A DNA stretch of 42,620 nucleotides from Nostocales cyanobacterium Centralia_MAG_434 (GCA_021324415.1 JAJPJF010000518.1:1-42620), one strand, 5' to 3'; shown: positions 1 to 9,607, numbered from the stretch's first letter. Program-made: numbers and translations. Notes: generated from the letters alone by a model not told the origin.

Positions 1-2
1 GG

Positions 3-407
3 TGGTGTGTTGGGGTACGACCAATTGACTCGTCTCAATTTGAAACTGCGCCATCACCAATTCTCACAGATGAGGATAGAGAATTTGCTCTTGATATAAA
101 TAAAAAACTCAACGATTATTTACCACTGTGGGAACGCTTAGATAGTCTCATCGTACTATACCCCACAGACTATCGCCTTACTTTAGAATGGCGTAAGCAA
201 GCAGAACGCCAAATGATTGCTGCTGGTAAATCAGGAATGACAGAACAAGAAATAGAACAATTTGTTCACTATTTTTGGCGATCACTTCACCCAGAATTAT
301 TCATTAAGCCATTGGTCAAATCTGCAAAATTAGTCGATTTAGTCATTGAAATTCATCCCCATCCCGACCATACTTTTGGGCGAGTCTATAAACTAACAGA
401 CGTTTAG
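3..407 (+). CDS. glyK: D-glycerate 3-kinase, C-terminal part (5' end outside window)
   Basis: The open frame enters from the left edge with no start in the window and ends in TAG. About 134 codons are visible. The kinase phosphorylates D-glycerate to 3-phosphoglycerate, the last step of the photorespiratory C2 cycle. Residues such as WCVGVRP, LPLWERLD, YRLTLEWRKQAE and FWRSLHPELF match the C-terminal half of the cyanobacterial/plant GLYK family as I remember it. The ATP-binding P-loop part would lie upstream, outside the window. The neighbouring methyltransferase gene is convergent. The family call is fairly secure; the gene symbol follows plant usage. Confidence 0.8.
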   Translation, partial: WCVGVRPIDSSQFETAPSPILTDEDREFALDINKKLNDYLPLWERLDSLIVLYPTDYRLTLEWRKQAERQMIAAGKSGMTEQEIEQFVHYFWRSLHPELFIKPLVKSAKLVDLVIEIHPHPDHTFGRVYKLTDV

Positions 408-453
408 ATTTCAGCGCCAAAATATGAAAATATTCCAATCAATCGGCTCTAAC

Positions 454-1092
454 TTATTTTGGTTTTGTATAGAAATTATATGTATGCCTCCATTCTGTAT
501 TAGGTGTTAAGTATTGCGAAGTAGACAAAGGTGGAAAGATATATGGCTCAAACTTTTTCAAGTTTTCGCATTCTTCAATAACAGGAAATGGCTTGTACGG
601 AGGAATATCACACCAACCAAAGACTAGAACACCGCCTTTACGTAAAGCTTGAAAACACTGTTTAAACGATTCTTCTGTATCTTCCCTAGTGTTAGTTCCA
701 AATCCGAACACCCCATTATAGATAATGAGATCGAAATAATCACTTTTGACATAATTACTTAAGTTTTGGAGGCGATCAACAATGTGATTTTTTGAGCCAT
801 ATTTCTTATTTCTCTCATTTATTTCTATTGTCCAATACTCTTTGTTATTAAAAATTTTCTTATAAGGTTGAGTATACCAATCACAACCCACAAAAAGTAC
901 TTTTTGTAAGTTACTGCAAGAGACTAGGTAGGGAAAAATGGTATCTTCTAATACAATTCTGTCGGGTGAATTAAGATGCAAATCAAAACCTCGAATCCGA
1001 CTTATTGAAAGTTTATAAGCAATATTTTTGATTTTACGAGCCAAGAAGAGAGGATTTATTTTTTTGACATCGAATTGTATTGTTAGCAACAT
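454..1092 (-). CDS. Class I SAM-dependent methyltransferase-like protein
   Basis: A 212-residue protein with a Rossmann methyltransferase layout. Motif I is VLFVGCD at about residues 65-71, followed by an acidic residue at E90 that could bind the SAM ribose. Motif IV is FDLIIYNGV at about 120-128, and a post-motif strand LRKGGVLVFGW lies at about 150-160. Motif I has lost the usual GxGxG and reads VGCDWY, so SAM binding may be atypical. The gene sits downstream of a PIG-L deacetylase on the same strand with a 146+ bp gap holding repeats, so co-transcription is possible but unproven. The substrate is unknown; pairing with a sugar deacetylase hints at glycan or glycolipid work (inference). Confidence 0.6.
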   Translation of the reverse strand: MLLTIQFDVKKINPLFLARKIKNIAYKLSISRIRGFDLHLNSPDRIVLEDTIFPYLVSCSNLQKVLFVGCDWYTQPYKKIFNNKEYWTIEINERNKKYGSKNHIVDRLQNLSNYVKSDYFDLIIYNGVFGFGTNTREDTEESFKQCFQALRKGGVLVFGWCDIPPYKPFPVIEECENLKKFEPYIFPPLSTSQYLTPNTEWRHTYNFYTKPK

Positions 1093-1238
1093 GTTGTTTA
1101 GACTTCTAAGGTTTTCTATAATATATAAGATTTTTGAAAATTAATACTAAGTAAGTCAATGCAAATCAAGCTAACTATTTGTTTTGGGGGGTTAAATCTC
1201 TTGTCTTTTACCTATGCTCCATGCCCTATGCCCTCTAA

Positions 1239-2024
1239 TTATTTATTTCTTATATAGTTATGAGTTTTAAAAAATATTTCATAAGATGAGTAAAATCTAT
1301 TTAAGAAGCCAGCAGGCAAAGTAGTCAATTGAGATGGATAGGATGATATTGCTTGATTTTTTTTATCTTGAACTTCACTGATAGATATGCGATAGCTATT
1401 AGATATTTCATCTAGCTTTAGTTCAGAGTATAATGGATGTTGCCAAAGTATCCAAATTGGATATTGCAATATTTCTACTTGTATACCAGACAAGGTAACT
1501 GCCTCTTGAACCAAATTGTAGGTTGCTTCATGATCTGCATGAATATCTTGACGATGGGGAACATAAATTTCTTCAGGCCTAAAAGATTTTAACAAATCAG
1601 TTAATTTTGTAATTACCTGTTGGTGATCTTCTTCAGATAAATACTTTAAGTTTCCATCTATTTGCTCAAGAAAATAGATTTCTGATGGTGGTAAACCTAA
1701 TTTCTCTAGAGCACTTAAAGCCTCTTTTTTACGAACTTCCGTGATTTCTTCAACTGGAACCGGATTTAAGCTTCCGTACCTACCATCAGTCATAAAAACG
1801 ACTTTGACAGGTATTTTCTGTGCACATTTTAAAGCAATTAAACCACCACATCCGAGAGTTTCATCATCCTGATGGGGAGCAAAAACGATAGCTGGTTTTG
1901 AATTTATCTTTTTTAATTGACTTTTATGTAAAATCCACTTAAAGACTATTGTACAGTAAATTTCTCGTACTTTATAACGCAAAATTAGTCTAAAATTACC
2001 AAGTATTTTTTTTGTATGCTGCAT
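1239..2024 (-). CDS. PIG-L/LmbE family N-acetylglucosamine-type deacetylase
   Basis: Zinc-dependent deacetylase of the PIG-L family, which removes acetyl groups from GlcNAc-linked substrates. The signature PHQDDETLGCGG carries the metal and catalytic residues, and a second metal site is the HADHE motif in QDIHADHEAT. The FMTDGRYG loop is also typical. I chose the ATG at 2024 (MQHTKKILG, 261 aa) over an upstream TTG at 2060 because AAGG lies about 9 bases before the ATG. It lies 69 bp downstream of selO on the same strand. The true substrate cannot be read from sequence. Confidence 0.8.
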   Translation of the reverse strand: MQHTKKILGNFRLILRYKVREIYCTIVFKWILHKSQLKKINSKPAIVFAPHQDDETLGCGGLIALKCAQKIPVKVVFMTDGRYGSLNPVPVEEITEVRKKEALSALEKLGLPPSEIYFLEQIDGNLKYLSEEDHQQVITKLTDLLKSFRPEEIYVPHRQDIHADHEATYNLVQEAVTLSGIQVEILQYPIWILWQHPLYSELKLDEISNSYRISISEVQDKKNQAISSYPSQLTTLPAGFLNRFYSSYEIFFKTHNYIRNK

Positions 2025-2092
2025 GAGATAAACCTTATAATTGGTGTTATTAATAAGCAAAAGCAGAAAAGTCTCTTCTGCTTTGCTCTTAA

Positions 2093-3550
2093 CTAATTAC
2101 CAGACTGAATTTGCTTGACTAACTCATAAAAAGGCTGCCAATTATCTTCCTGAGTGATTGGTTCCCAAATTGACTCAATCACTGGTCTTAGTAAGACCGT
2201 TTTTGGATTATTAAGAGCTAGATTTTGGGCAATTATACTCATATCTTGTATATCAAAATTATTCAATAACTTATGATAGAGTATACACCAATTATCAAAG
2301 ATTTCAGACGTTCCTGTTACTGGTACAATATTGGATGTTGCCATGACTAAACCTGGCTCATCTCTCCATTTGGGTGAGAAAGTGCGAGCAATTTCATAGA
2401 AAAATTGGTGATAACCAACTTGGCTGTCTTGTAAAAATTGAATTGTTAGCTTCAAAAGCTCTGTTTTTTGAGTATCTTGTAGTTGCTCAAAACCTATTTT
2501 TTGTAACATTAAAGAATCATATTCTCTCTGATAATGCTCATCAAAGCTAGCTAATCCCATTTCCATATCAGCTAAAGCAATAACAGATTTTAATGCTTCT
2601 TGGAGCATTTCTAAATTCAACTGGCAAATACTTGGTTGATGGCTGTAACAATAACGTTTATAGTAGTCAAAATATGCCGCAGTAAAGTAAGGTTGGTAAG
2701 TAGGAATAAACGCGTAGGGACCATAATCAAAACTCTCCCCAGTGATCGACATATTATCTGTGTTAAGCACTGCATGACAAAAACCCGCCGCCATCCACTG
2801 TGCTACTAATTCTGCTACCCGTTTGACTAATTCTGCATAAAATAGAGCATACTTCTCTTGTTCATGAATCAGGTTTGGGTAATACTGCTCAATGACGTGG
2901 TCTAATAACTTTTTGGTTAAATCTGGACGCCTTAAATAGTGCAGTCGTTCAAACGTACCAAACCGGATATGTGATTTGCTCATCCTTACCATTACGCAGG
3001 AACGGGTAGGAGAAGGTTCATCACCCCGCCAAAGCGATAAACCAGTTTCAATCATACTCAGACAGCGTGAGGTACGTACACCCATGTGATGTAATGCCTC
3101 TGCTGCAAGAACTTCTCTCACGCCCCCCTTAAGTGTTAGCATCCCATCCCCACCACGAGAGTAAGGGGTTCTACCAGAACCTTTGGTACCGAAATCATAT
3201 AATTCACCATCGCTACCACGTACCTGTCCATAGAGGAAGCCTCTACCGTCACCTAGCATGGGGTTATATTCACCGAATTGGTAACCGTGGTACCGTAGCG
3301 CTAGTAAAGGTTTCCGCTTTTCAAATTTCCCAAAAGCTGTGACGAAGTCTGCGTCTGTTACTACCTCGGGATCTAGTCCTAACCGGGGTAGCAGTGCGTC
3401 ATTACGCCAGCGTAGGATATGCTGGGGAAATTCCGCCGCTGCAACTTCATCGTAGTAGTCATTTCCTAAAGATTCTAAGGCGGGTTCGTAGTTAAGACCC
3501 AGAAAGGCATTGATAGAATTGTTGTTGTTTGAATTTTCAGCCAGAGTCAT
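2093..3550 (-). CDS. selO: Protein adenylyltransferase SelO (YdiU/UPF0061 family)
   Basis: A 485-residue pseudokinase-fold enzyme. The family transfers AMP from ATP to Ser/Thr/Tyr of proteins, with a role in redox stress known from E. coli SelO. Diagnostic stretches are [17 protein letters not shown] followed by [13 protein letters not shown], with the nucleotide loop and helix. A later motif, [17 protein letters not shown], carries the catalytic Asn/Asp metal ligands. Length matches bacterial SelO. The C-terminus lacks the CxSU/CxxC selenocysteine motif seen in many homologues and ends in KQIQSGN. Start is ATG at 3550. It is upstream of the PIG-L gene on the same strand. Confidence 0.9.
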   Translation of the reverse strand: MTLAENSNNNNSINAFLGLNYEPALESLGNDYYDEVAAAEFPQHILRWRNDALLPRLGLDPEVVTDADFVTAFGKFEKRKPLLALRYHGYQFGEYNPMLGDGRGFLYGQVRGSDGELYDFGTKGSGRTPYSRGGDGMLTLKGGVREVLAAEALHHMGVRTSRCLSMIETGLSLWRGDEPSPTRSCVMVRMSKSHIRFGTFERLHYLRRPDLTKKLLDHVIEQYYPNLIHEQEKYALFYAELVKRVAELVAQWMAAGFCHAVLNTDNMSITGESFDYGPYAFIPTYQPYFTAAYFDYYKRYCYSHQPSICQLNLEMLQEALKSVIALADMEMGLASFDEHYQREYDSLMLQKIGFEQLQDTQKTELLKLTIQFLQDSQVGYHQFFYEIARTFSPKWRDEPGLVMATSNIVPVTGTSEIFDNWCILYHKLLNNFDIQDMSIIAQNLALNNPKTVLLRPVIESIWEPITQEDNWQPFYELVKQIQSGN

Positions 3551-3661
3551 TAGACTTTATTTGCACTCTTAGTATTGAAATAATAGTACCTCTGGGTTGT
3601 GGAAACCAAAATCCCCTAACAGAAAAATTGGATAATTGTGAACTTCAATATATCTGTTAGC

Positions 3662-4237
3662 TTATTGCGAAAACTTCCAATCTCGGTTGGTGATACTTGT
3701 TAAAATATGATCTTGCCATTGTCCATTAATTAATAAATAGTCTCTGGCATATCCTTCTACAACAAATCCTAACCTTTTAAGCACATTGCCGCTACGTTGA
3801 TTGTGGGGCATATAATTGGCCATAATGCGGTGCATATTCAATTCTTGGAAGACATACTGAATGGCTGCCTGCAAAGCTTCTGTCATATACCCTTTACCCT
3901 GCTCAACTTCTGCCAGATTGTATCCTAAATTACAATATTGAGCAGACCGTCTAATAAAATTCGTAAAGTTGACAACTCCAATAATTCTTATTGGCTCTTT
4001 TTTAGGAAAAATAAATAGCTTAAAGGACAAGTCATTCATAAATTCTAGATAATTATTCTCTACTTGCAGATGCCAATACTCTTGTGTAAAAAAATCTGGG
4101 GACCAACTAGGACAAAATGGGGTGAGATAGGCTTTGTTCTCAGTGTAATAGTCGAGAATTGCAGGTATGTCTTCTTGAGTTGGTAGTCGTAATAATAAAC
4201 GTTCAGTACCAATCAGTGGCAGTTCTGAGTTGTTCAT
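3662..4237 (-). CDS. GNAT family N-acetyltransferase, RimJ/RimL-like
   Basis: A 191-residue acetyltransferase when started at ATG 4237 (MNNSELPLIGTERLLLR); the frame also allows TTG at 4249. The opening TERLLLRLPTQEDIPAIL is typical of RimJ/RimL-like GNATs. The acetyl-CoA loop is VEQGKGYMTEAL, and the NQRSGNVLKRLGFVVEGYARDY segment is the conserved C-terminal helix and strand. These enzymes acetylate N-terminal residues of ribosomal proteins or small molecules; the substrate here is unknown. It ends 111 bp from selO on the same strand. Upstream is a repeat-rich gap. Confidence 0.8.
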   Translation of the reverse strand: MNNSELPLIGTERLLLRLPTQEDIPAILDYYTENKAYLTPFCPSWSPDFFTQEYWHLQVENNYLEFMNDLSFKLFIFPKKEPIRIIGVVNFTNFIRRSAQYCNLGYNLAEVEQGKGYMTEALQAAIQYVFQELNMHRIMANYMPHNQRSGNVLKRLGFVVEGYARDYLLINGQWQDHILTSITNRDWKFSQ

Positions 4238-4749
4238 GGAGTTGATCAAAAACTATATTCAGTATATTGGGGCATGGGGCATAGGGCATAGGATAGATAA
4301 GAAAGAGCGTCCCCCTTGTCCTCCTTGTCCTCCTTGTCCCCCTTCCCTTCCCTTCCCCGACTTGATTGCCAAATGTATCAAATTTACAGTGAGGACAGGG
4401 GCGACATTCAGGGACTTTGATCATATTCGGGACTTTAGGCCCATATAAATTTTTCTGTAAATTCCTATGATAGATATCGAGAGATATCAAATCGTTTTAA
4501 TACTCCTGGGGCCAAAAGCTACAGGGCTCATAAAAAGTTGTTCCGAAAAATGCTAAAGCTATCGTTGTCCAATTCTCCAATTTAAGAAAATTAATCCTCC
4601 AAACTTCTGTTAATGCAGCTTTTTGGGCACCATATCTAGATAGCAGCTTAAACGTGTTGGTTTGTTGTCCTCCTAAGGCTAAAGCCATGCTTGTTTCCAA
4701 ACTTCCGCGAGGTTGTTCTATGAGTTTTTTCTAAAATAGGAAAGTAAAA
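4238..4749. other. Intergenic gap of about 510 bp with repeats
   Basis: The gap holds a GGGCATA array (4269-4292), three CCTTGTC units spaced 9 bp apart (4314-4338), and a segment near 4363-4392 that matches the right arm of the element at 23118-23271. A small minus-strand frame starting at ATG 4688 (63 codons, ending 4497) has no family I recognise, so I do not call it a gene. The promoter of the export operon at 4750 should lie in the last 100 bp. Confidence 0.6.
4269..4345. repeat. Paired short tandem repeats, GGGCATA and CCTTGTC types
   Basis: GGGGCATGGGGCATAGGGCA is followed about 20 bp later by CCTTGTC units spaced by CT. The same two repeat types occur together at 39042-39140 and 40065-40169, which suggests they travel or expand as a pair. 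Confidence 0.75.
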
Positions 4750-6318
4750 ATGAAACTGAATATCTTAAAAGCTGTTAATAGTTCGTATTTAGTGCCAAAT
4801 ACGTTGAAGAAAAAGAGCAGTCAGGTTCGCTGGTCGTGGCTACTGATCCTTTTGATTTTTGGTGGAATTGGCTATGCAGTTTATCACCAGATGGTCACGG
4901 TCCCCCAGCAAGAAGTAAGACGAAGAATCTTGACTGCGCCTGTAGAACGTCACAGCTTACCAATAACAGTTTCAGCAAATGGAACAGTGAAGCCTGAACG
5001 CTCAATTAATCTCAGTCCTAAAAGCTCGGGAGTGCTGAAAAAACTGTTGGTTAAGGAAGGTGATATTGTTAAACAGGGGCAAATCCTTGCGATGATGGAC
5101 GACTCGGATCTGCAAGGGCAACTCAAGCAAGCTCAAGGGCAGTTAGCACAACAACAAGCAAATCTGCAAAAGTTAATTGCAGGGAATCGCCCACAAGATA
5201 TTGCTCAAGCACAGGGAGCATTGGATGAGGCTAAGGCGAACCTGCAGAAGGCGATCGCAGGAAATCGACCACAAGATATTGGTCAGGCTGAGGCACGCTT
5301 AAGAAGTTCTCAAGCAGCTTTAAGTAAAGCAGAGGATAATTTCCGTCGGAATCAGCAGCTTTACAAATCTGGAGCTATTTCTCTTCAGACTTTAAACCAA
5401 ACACGAGCAGATCGTGACAGTGCTTTAGGTGATGTGGCGCAAGCACAGCAAGCGTTGGCATTGCAAAAAGCCGGATCGAGGACTGAAGACATTGCCCAAG
5501 CACGGGCTGTAGTGAGTCAGAAACAGCAAGCTCTTTCACTTCTTAAAGCTGGATCACGCATTGAGGATATTAACCAAGCAAAGGCTCAGGTGACGGCTGC
5601 TAATGGTTCGTTGCAAACCATTCAAACTCAGATTAATGACACCATAATCAGAGCGCCTTTTGATGGTGTTGTGACACAGAAATTTGCTGATCCAGGGGCT
5701 TTTGTCACCCCAACAACTTCAGGTAGTTCTGTTTCCTCTGCAACTTCTTCTTCTATCTTGTCTCTGGCTTCTCAAAATGAGGTGGTAGCCAATTTGGCTG
5801 AGGTAAATATTCCCCAAATACATCTTGGTCAGCAAGTTATTATTACAGCAGATGCTTACCCAGGAAAAACCTTCGAGGGTCGAGTCAGTTCAATTTCTGC
5901 TCAGGCAACAGTAGAGCAAAATGTAACAAGTTTTCAAGTGAAAATAGCCCTAGTTTCCCCAGAAGCTAAAAAGCTGCTGCGATCTGGGATGAATGTAGAA
6001 GCCGATTTCCAAGTTGGTCAAGTGAAAAATGCTCTTGTTGTACCAACAGCAGCCGTGGTGCGCCAAGACAGAGCTACAGGAGTGTATGTGATGGGTGCAG
6101 GTCATAGAAAACCTGAGTTTACGCCCATTAAGACAGGCGTTACTGTGGATAACTTTACTGAAGTGAAGTCTGGTTTAACAGGAACCGAGAAAGTATTGAT
6201 CAGCTTCCCACCAGGTTTACGACCACAATCAGTACCACGAGGAGGAATTCTTCCTGGTATGGGAGGTGGAGGTGGTCGCCAAGGTGGAGGTCCTGCTGGT
6301 GGTAACCGTCCTTTTTAA
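4750..6318 (+). CDS. MacA/HlyD-type periplasmic adaptor of an ABC exporter
   Basis: A 522-residue membrane-fusion protein linking an inner-membrane ABC exporter to the outer membrane. One transmembrane segment lies at about residues 28-46. A lipoyl half follows (SPKSSGVLKKLLVKEGD then QGQILAMMDDSD). A long Gln/Ala-rich coiled-coil hairpin runs from about 118 to 295, then the second lipoyl half IIRAPFDGVVTQ, beta-barrel and membrane-proximal domains. The tail is glycine rich (GMGGGGGRQGGG). The coiled coil holds four related units around GNRPQDI and GSR[TI]EDI. AGGAAAG lies just before the ATG. It heads an operon with the permease and ATPase. DevB of heterocyst glycolipid export is a distant alternative name. 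Confidence 0.85.
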   Translation: MKLNILKAVNSSYLVPNTLKKKSSQVRWSWLLILLIFGGIGYAVYHQMVTVPQQEVRRRILTAPVERHSLPITVSANGTVKPERSINLSPKSSGVLKKLLVKEGDIVKQGQILAMMDDSDLQGQLKQAQGQLAQQQANLQKLIAGNRPQDIAQAQGALDEAKANLQKAIAGNRPQDIGQAEARLRSSQAALSKAEDNFRRNQQLYKSGAISLQTLNQTRADRDSALGDVAQAQQALALQKAGSRTEDIAQARAVVSQKQQALSLLKAGSRIEDINQAKAQVTAANGSLQTIQTQINDTIIRAPFDGVVTQKFADPGAFVTPTTSGSSVSSATSSSILSLASQNEVVANLAEVNIPQIHLGQQVIITADAYPGKTFEGRVSSISAQATVEQNVTSFQVKIALVSPEAKKLLRSGMNVEADFQVGQVKNALVVPTAAVVRQDRATGVYVMGAGHRKPEFTPIKTGVTVDNFTEVKSGLTGTEKVLISFPPGLRPQSVPRGGILPGMGGGGGRQGGGPAGGNRPF

Positions 6319-6340
6319 TATTGCTCTTTAATATTGCTCT
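6315..6340 (+). repeat. 13-bp tandem duplication between adaptor and permease genes
   Basis: TTAATATTGCTCT occurs twice in a row, beginning at the stop codon of the adaptor gene and ending before the permease start. It adds a TTG that extends the permease frame upstream, so that TTG is unlikely to be the real start. Confidence 0.7.
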
Positions 6341-6354
6341 TATTTAGAAAAAAT

Positions 6355-7626
6355 ATGTTTAAGGGCTTTTTTCATTCTAAGAGATCTAACACAGTATCTC
6401 TCTTAGAAATTGTGTCAATGTCAACAGAGGCTTTGTGGAGCAACAAACTGCGCACAGGGCTGACTATGCTGGGTGTGATTATTGGCATTGCTTCAGTGAT
6501 TGCCATTACTTCTGTCGGTCAGGGTGTGCAAAAGGGCACTGAGCAACAGATACAGTCGTTGGGTCCTGATATTGTCCAAGTTATTGCTGGTTCTGCAAGA
6601 AGCGGCAATATTCGTCAAGGACTTGGTTCTACGAGTACCTTGACTTGGGCTGATGCTAAAGCGATCGCTAAACAAGCACCATCTGCCAAGATTGTCTCTG
6701 CTTACTTACAACGATCCATACAAGTTGTTTACAAAGGTCAGAACGATTCAGTACCAGTTTACGGAACAGATTTGAATTATCCAGCAGCCAGAGACATCCA
6801 CGTTCAAACAGGGAGATATTTTACTCAGCAAGAACTAGATACTGCTAAATCTGTGGCTGTGATTGGCACCACAGTCCAAAGTACTTTTTTTGAAGATGAT
6901 GTCAATCCCATAGGTCAGAAAATTCGTATTCGGGGAGAGGCTTATGAAGTGATTGGCATAACCGAGTCTAAAGGTGCGCAGGGAGGAATAGACCGAGATG
7001 ATGTTGTTTATATTCCCTTGACGACTATGTCAGCGAGGATTGTCGGAAATAATGCCTTGTCAGGTGTTTCTGTTAATGTCATTTTGGTCAAAGCTGCTGA
7101 TCAGAGTCAGTTGGATGCAGCTCAGTTTCAACTTACAAATATCTTACGTCTGCGTCACAACATTTATCCCCCTGAACCTGATGATTTCCGGATTATCAAT
7201 CAAGCCGATATCATTAGCACCTTCACGAATGTCGTGGGTTTATTTACCGTCATGGTGGTAGCGATCGCTGGAATTTCACTGGTGGTAGGAGGGATTGGGA
7301 TTGCTAATATTATGTTGGTTTCTGTTGTAGAACGAACACGGGAAATAGGAATTCGTAAAGCAGTGGGAGCAACAAATACAGCTATTCTCAATCAATTCTT
7401 GGCAGAAGCGATTATGATCTCCACGTTTGGGGGATGCATTGGTATGGGGAGTGGCATTGCGATCGCTGCTGTTGCCTCGATGATTTTTAAGTTTCCGTTT
7501 GTGATTTCTACCTTATCAGTCGTCATTGGTTTTGGACTCTCATTCATTGTTGGGTTAACAGCTGGAGTGATCCCAGCACAGAATGCAGCCAAGTTAGACC
7601 CTATCACAGCTTTACGCAGTGATTAA
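6355..7626 (+). CDS. MacB/FtsX-type ABC exporter permease
   Basis: Permease of the MacAB exporter: four membrane segments and a large periplasmic domain. The N-terminal part reads SMSTEALWSNKLRTGLTMLGVIIG, the usual MacB/FtsX opening helix. The periplasmic domain runs to about residue 280. The C-terminal half has three hydrophobic segments, including VVGGIGIANIMLVSV followed by ERTREIGIRKAVGAT, the FtsX signature. The ATP-binding part is a separate gene, unlike E. coli MacB. I prefer ATG 6355 (423 aa) over TTG 6334; ATG 6418 is also possible. It lies 36 bp after the adaptor and 46 bp before the ATPase. Confidence 0.87.
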   Translation: MFKGFFHSKRSNTVSLLEIVSMSTEALWSNKLRTGLTMLGVIIGIASVIAITSVGQGVQKGTEQQIQSLGPDIVQVIAGSARSGNIRQGLGSTSTLTWADAKAIAKQAPSAKIVSAYLQRSIQVVYKGQNDSVPVYGTDLNYPAARDIHVQTGRYFTQQELDTAKSVAVIGTTVQSTFFEDDVNPIGQKIRIRGEAYEVIGITESKGAQGGIDRDDVVYIPLTTMSARIVGNNALSGVSVNVILVKAADQSQLDAAQFQLTNILRLRHNIYPPEPDDFRIINQADIISTFTNVVGLFTVMVVAIAGISLVVGGIGIANIMLVSVVERTREIGIRKAVGATNTAILNQFLAEAIMISTFGGCIGMGSGIAIAAVASMIFKFPFVISTLSVVIGFGLSFIVGLTAGVIPAQNAAKLDPITALRSD

Positions 7627-7672
7627 AATTGATTAGTTGTTAGTAGTTAGTCGTTCTTTTGATAAACAAATT

Positions 7673-8335
7673 ATGATTTTGATGGAAGCGATTACCAAAA
7701 CGTATCGCTTAGGAGAAGTGACTGTCCCAGTACTCAAAGGAATTAACCTGTCAGTTGAGGAAGGGGAATATGTCTCTATTATGGGTGTCTCAGGTTCAGG
7801 TAAATCTACACTCATGAATATCATCGGTTGTTTAGACCGCCCTACAACCGGACAATATTTTCTAGAGGGTAGAAACTTGACGACCTTTGACGATGACGAA
7901 TTGGCGTATATTCGTAATCAGCGGATAGGTTTTGTCTTTCAACAATTTAACCTGTTGGCACGATCAACAGCGGTAGAAAACGTTATGTTGCCGATGGTCT
8001 ATGCCAATGTGTCCAAGCAAAAACGCCGCCAAAGGGCAATTGAAGCATTAACCAGAGTCGGTCTAGCAGATCGCTTGTTCAACCGTCCCAATCAACTTTC
8101 TGGAGGACAACAGCAACGAGTCGCTATTGCTCGTGCTTTAGTCAACCGACCTGCTTTGGTTTTGGCAGATGAGCCAACAGGGGCCTTAGATACCCAGACA
8201 TCTAGGGAAGTTATGGATTTGCTGACAGAACTTAACGACCAAGGAATCACAATTGTGGTTGTGACTCATGAGCCAGATGTCGCCGCTCAAACAAAACGGA
8301 CTATTCGCATTCAAGATGGTTTGGTTGTTGGGTGA
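7673..8335 (+). CDS. MacB/LolD-type ABC transporter ATP-binding protein
   Basis: ATPase subunit powering the exporter encoded just upstream. Walker A is [10 protein letters not shown], the Q-loop is [18 protein letters not shown], the ABC signature is LSGGQQQR, Walker B is [13 protein letters not shown], and the switch His is in VVVTHEP. This pattern, including EPTGALD, is that of the MacB/LolD/FtsE group. I chose ATG 7673 ([11 protein letters not shown], 220 aa); ATG 7682 is equally plausible. A TTG further upstream lies in repeat-like sequence (TTGTTAGTAGTTAGT) and is unlikely. It is the last gene of the three-gene operon; bioB follows 41 bp later. Confidence 0.9.
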   Translation: MILMEAITKTYRLGEVTVPVLKGINLSVEEGEYVSIMGVSGSGKSTLMNIIGCLDRPTTGQYFLEGRNLTTFDDDELAYIRNQRIGFVFQQFNLLARSTAVENVMLPMVYANVSKQKRRQRAIEALTRVGLADRLFNRPNQLSGGQQQRVAIARALVNRPALVLADEPTGALDTQTSREVMDLLTELNDQGITIVVVTHEPDVAAQTKRTIRIQDGLVVG

Positions 8336-8376
8336 CGAACTCGATAATATAAATCCAGACGACAAGAGGGACACTG

Positions 8377-9387
8377 ATGTCAGTAGGAATACGCTACGAT
8401 TGGCAAAAAGAAGAAATCCAGGCGATATATAACACACCATTATTAGAGCTAATCTATCAAGCAGCTAGTACTCATCGTCAGTACCATGACCCAACAAAAA
8501 TACAAGTCTGCAAGCTGATATCTATTAAAACAGGTGGTTGTCCAGAAGATTGTAGTTACTGTGCCCAGTCTTCTCGCTATAAAACAGAAGTTACCCCGCA
8601 AGCACTTCTAGAAAAAGAAACAGTAGTAAGCATCGCGCAGCAAGCTAAAGCCAACGGTGTGAGTCGCGTCTGTATGGGTGCAGCTTGGCGAGAGGTACGG
8701 GATAACTCACAATTTGAACACGTGCTGGCAATGGTCAAGGAAGTGACTGCATTAGGATTAGAGGTATGCTGCACTCTAGGAATGCTGACAGAAGCACAAG
8801 CCCAGCGCTTATCAGATGCGGGATTGTATGCCTATAACCATAACTTAGATACCTCTCAGGACTACTACAGCACGATCATCACAACTCGGACTTATGATGA
8901 TCGCCTCAACACCATTAACAACGTCCGGCAAACAAATGTCACTGTCTGCTCTGGTGGTATTCTTGGTTTGGGGGAAAGTGTTGATGATCGCTTAGCTATG
9001 TTGCAGACTTTGGCAACATTACGTCCACATCCAGAGTCAGTGCCGATTAATATTCTCTCACAGGTAAGTGGTACACCCTTAGAAGATCAACCAGATGTAC
9101 CTATCTGGGATGTGATTAGGATGATTGCTACTACACGTCTTGTAATCCCCGCTGCTGACGTTCGTCTCAGTGCCGGTAGAGCAAGGCTTTCACAAGTTGA
9201 GCAAGCTTTATGTTTCCTTGTAGGAGCAAATTCGATCTTTTCCAGTGATGACGGCCATATGCTAACAGTCACAACTCCCTGTCCTGGATACAGTGCTGAT
9301 CAGGAAATGCTTAATTTGCTTGGTTTAGAGACACGTCCTCCCTTTGAAGGTGCAAAGAAGGTGGATCGAGAGGTTGTTTTAGGATAA
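8377..9387 (+). CDS. bioB: Biotin synthase
   Basis: Radical-SAM enzyme that inserts sulfur into dethiobiotin to make biotin. The 4Fe-4S motif CxxxCxxC is C55-P-E-D-C59-S-Y-C62. Other BioB hallmarks are [25 protein letters not shown] and the LSAGR motif near the 2Fe-2S site. Length of 336 residues is typical. The start ATG 8377 has GAGGG 8 bases upstream. It follows the ABC ATPase closely, so some read-through is possible, but function is unrelated. A strong hairpin follows at 9417-9449. Confidence 0.97.
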   Translation: MSVGIRYDWQKEEIQAIYNTPLLELIYQAASTHRQYHDPTKIQVCKLISIKTGGCPEDCSYCAQSSRYKTEVTPQALLEKETVVSIAQQAKANGVSRVCMGAAWREVRDNSQFEHVLAMVKEVTALGLEVCCTLGMLTEAQAQRLSDAGLYAYNHNLDTSQDYYSTIITTRTYDDRLNTINNVRQTNVTVCSGGILGLGESVDDRLAMLQTLATLRPHPESVPINILSQVSGTPLEDQPDVPIWDVIRMIATTRLVIPAADVRLSAGRARLSQVEQALCFLVGANSIFSSDDGHMLTVTTPCPGYSADQEMLNLLGLETRPPFEGAKKVDREVVLG

Positions 9388-9416
9388 ACACTAATCAACT
9401 TTAGGTATTAGGGCAA

Positions 9417-9449
9417 AGAACCCCGGTTTCTTGAAGAAATCGGGGTTCT
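9417..9449. terminator. Hairpin between convergent bioB and petL
   Basis: AGAACCCCG at 9417-9425 pairs perfectly with CGGGGTTCT at 9441-9449, and the inner GTTTCTT/AAGAAAT extends the stem. It lies 29 bp after bioB and 62 bp after the end of petL on the other strand. A T-run is weak on both sides, so it may act as an mRNA 3' end for either gene. Confidence 0.6.
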
Positions 9450-9511
9450 CGTTGGCTCTTAGTTGTTTTAGCGCCTTTTGATGAGCTTCAAAGAAGCGTT
9501 ACCACGCCTTT

Positions 9512-9607
9512 CTAAAGGATCTTCGCGGTACGTAAACCGAACAACAAACCAACAGCAATAGCAAAAAATAGACCCAAAAAGCCAATATAAGCAACGACGG
9601 CTAACAT
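9512..9607 (-). CDS. petL: Cytochrome b6-f complex subunit PetL
   Basis: A 31-codon gene. The protein begins [15 protein letters not shown] and ends [11 protein letters not shown]. It is one hydrophobic helix with a short basic tail. From memory this closely matches cyanobacterial PetL, the small peripheral subunit that stabilises the b6f dimer in thylakoid membranes. The start is supported by GGAG about 9 bases upstream (GTGGAGAAACGTAA then ATG). The gene stands alone, divergent from aroB (139 bp between starts) and convergent with bioB. Confidence 0.85.
   Translation of the reverse strand: MLAVVAYIGFLGLFFAIAVGLLFGLRTAKIL

Noticed and set aside
4203-4490. Minus-strand frame of 95 codons with Cys pairs (CRPCPHC)
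   Set aside because: It reads through CCTTGTC and GGGCATA repeats; the Cys pattern comes from repeat DNA and it overlaps the GNAT gene.
4497-4688. Minus-strand frame of 63 codons starting MALALGGQQTNTF
   Set aside because: No recognisable domain or clear ribosome binding site, and it lies in a repeat-rich gap; could be a remnant but cannot be supported.
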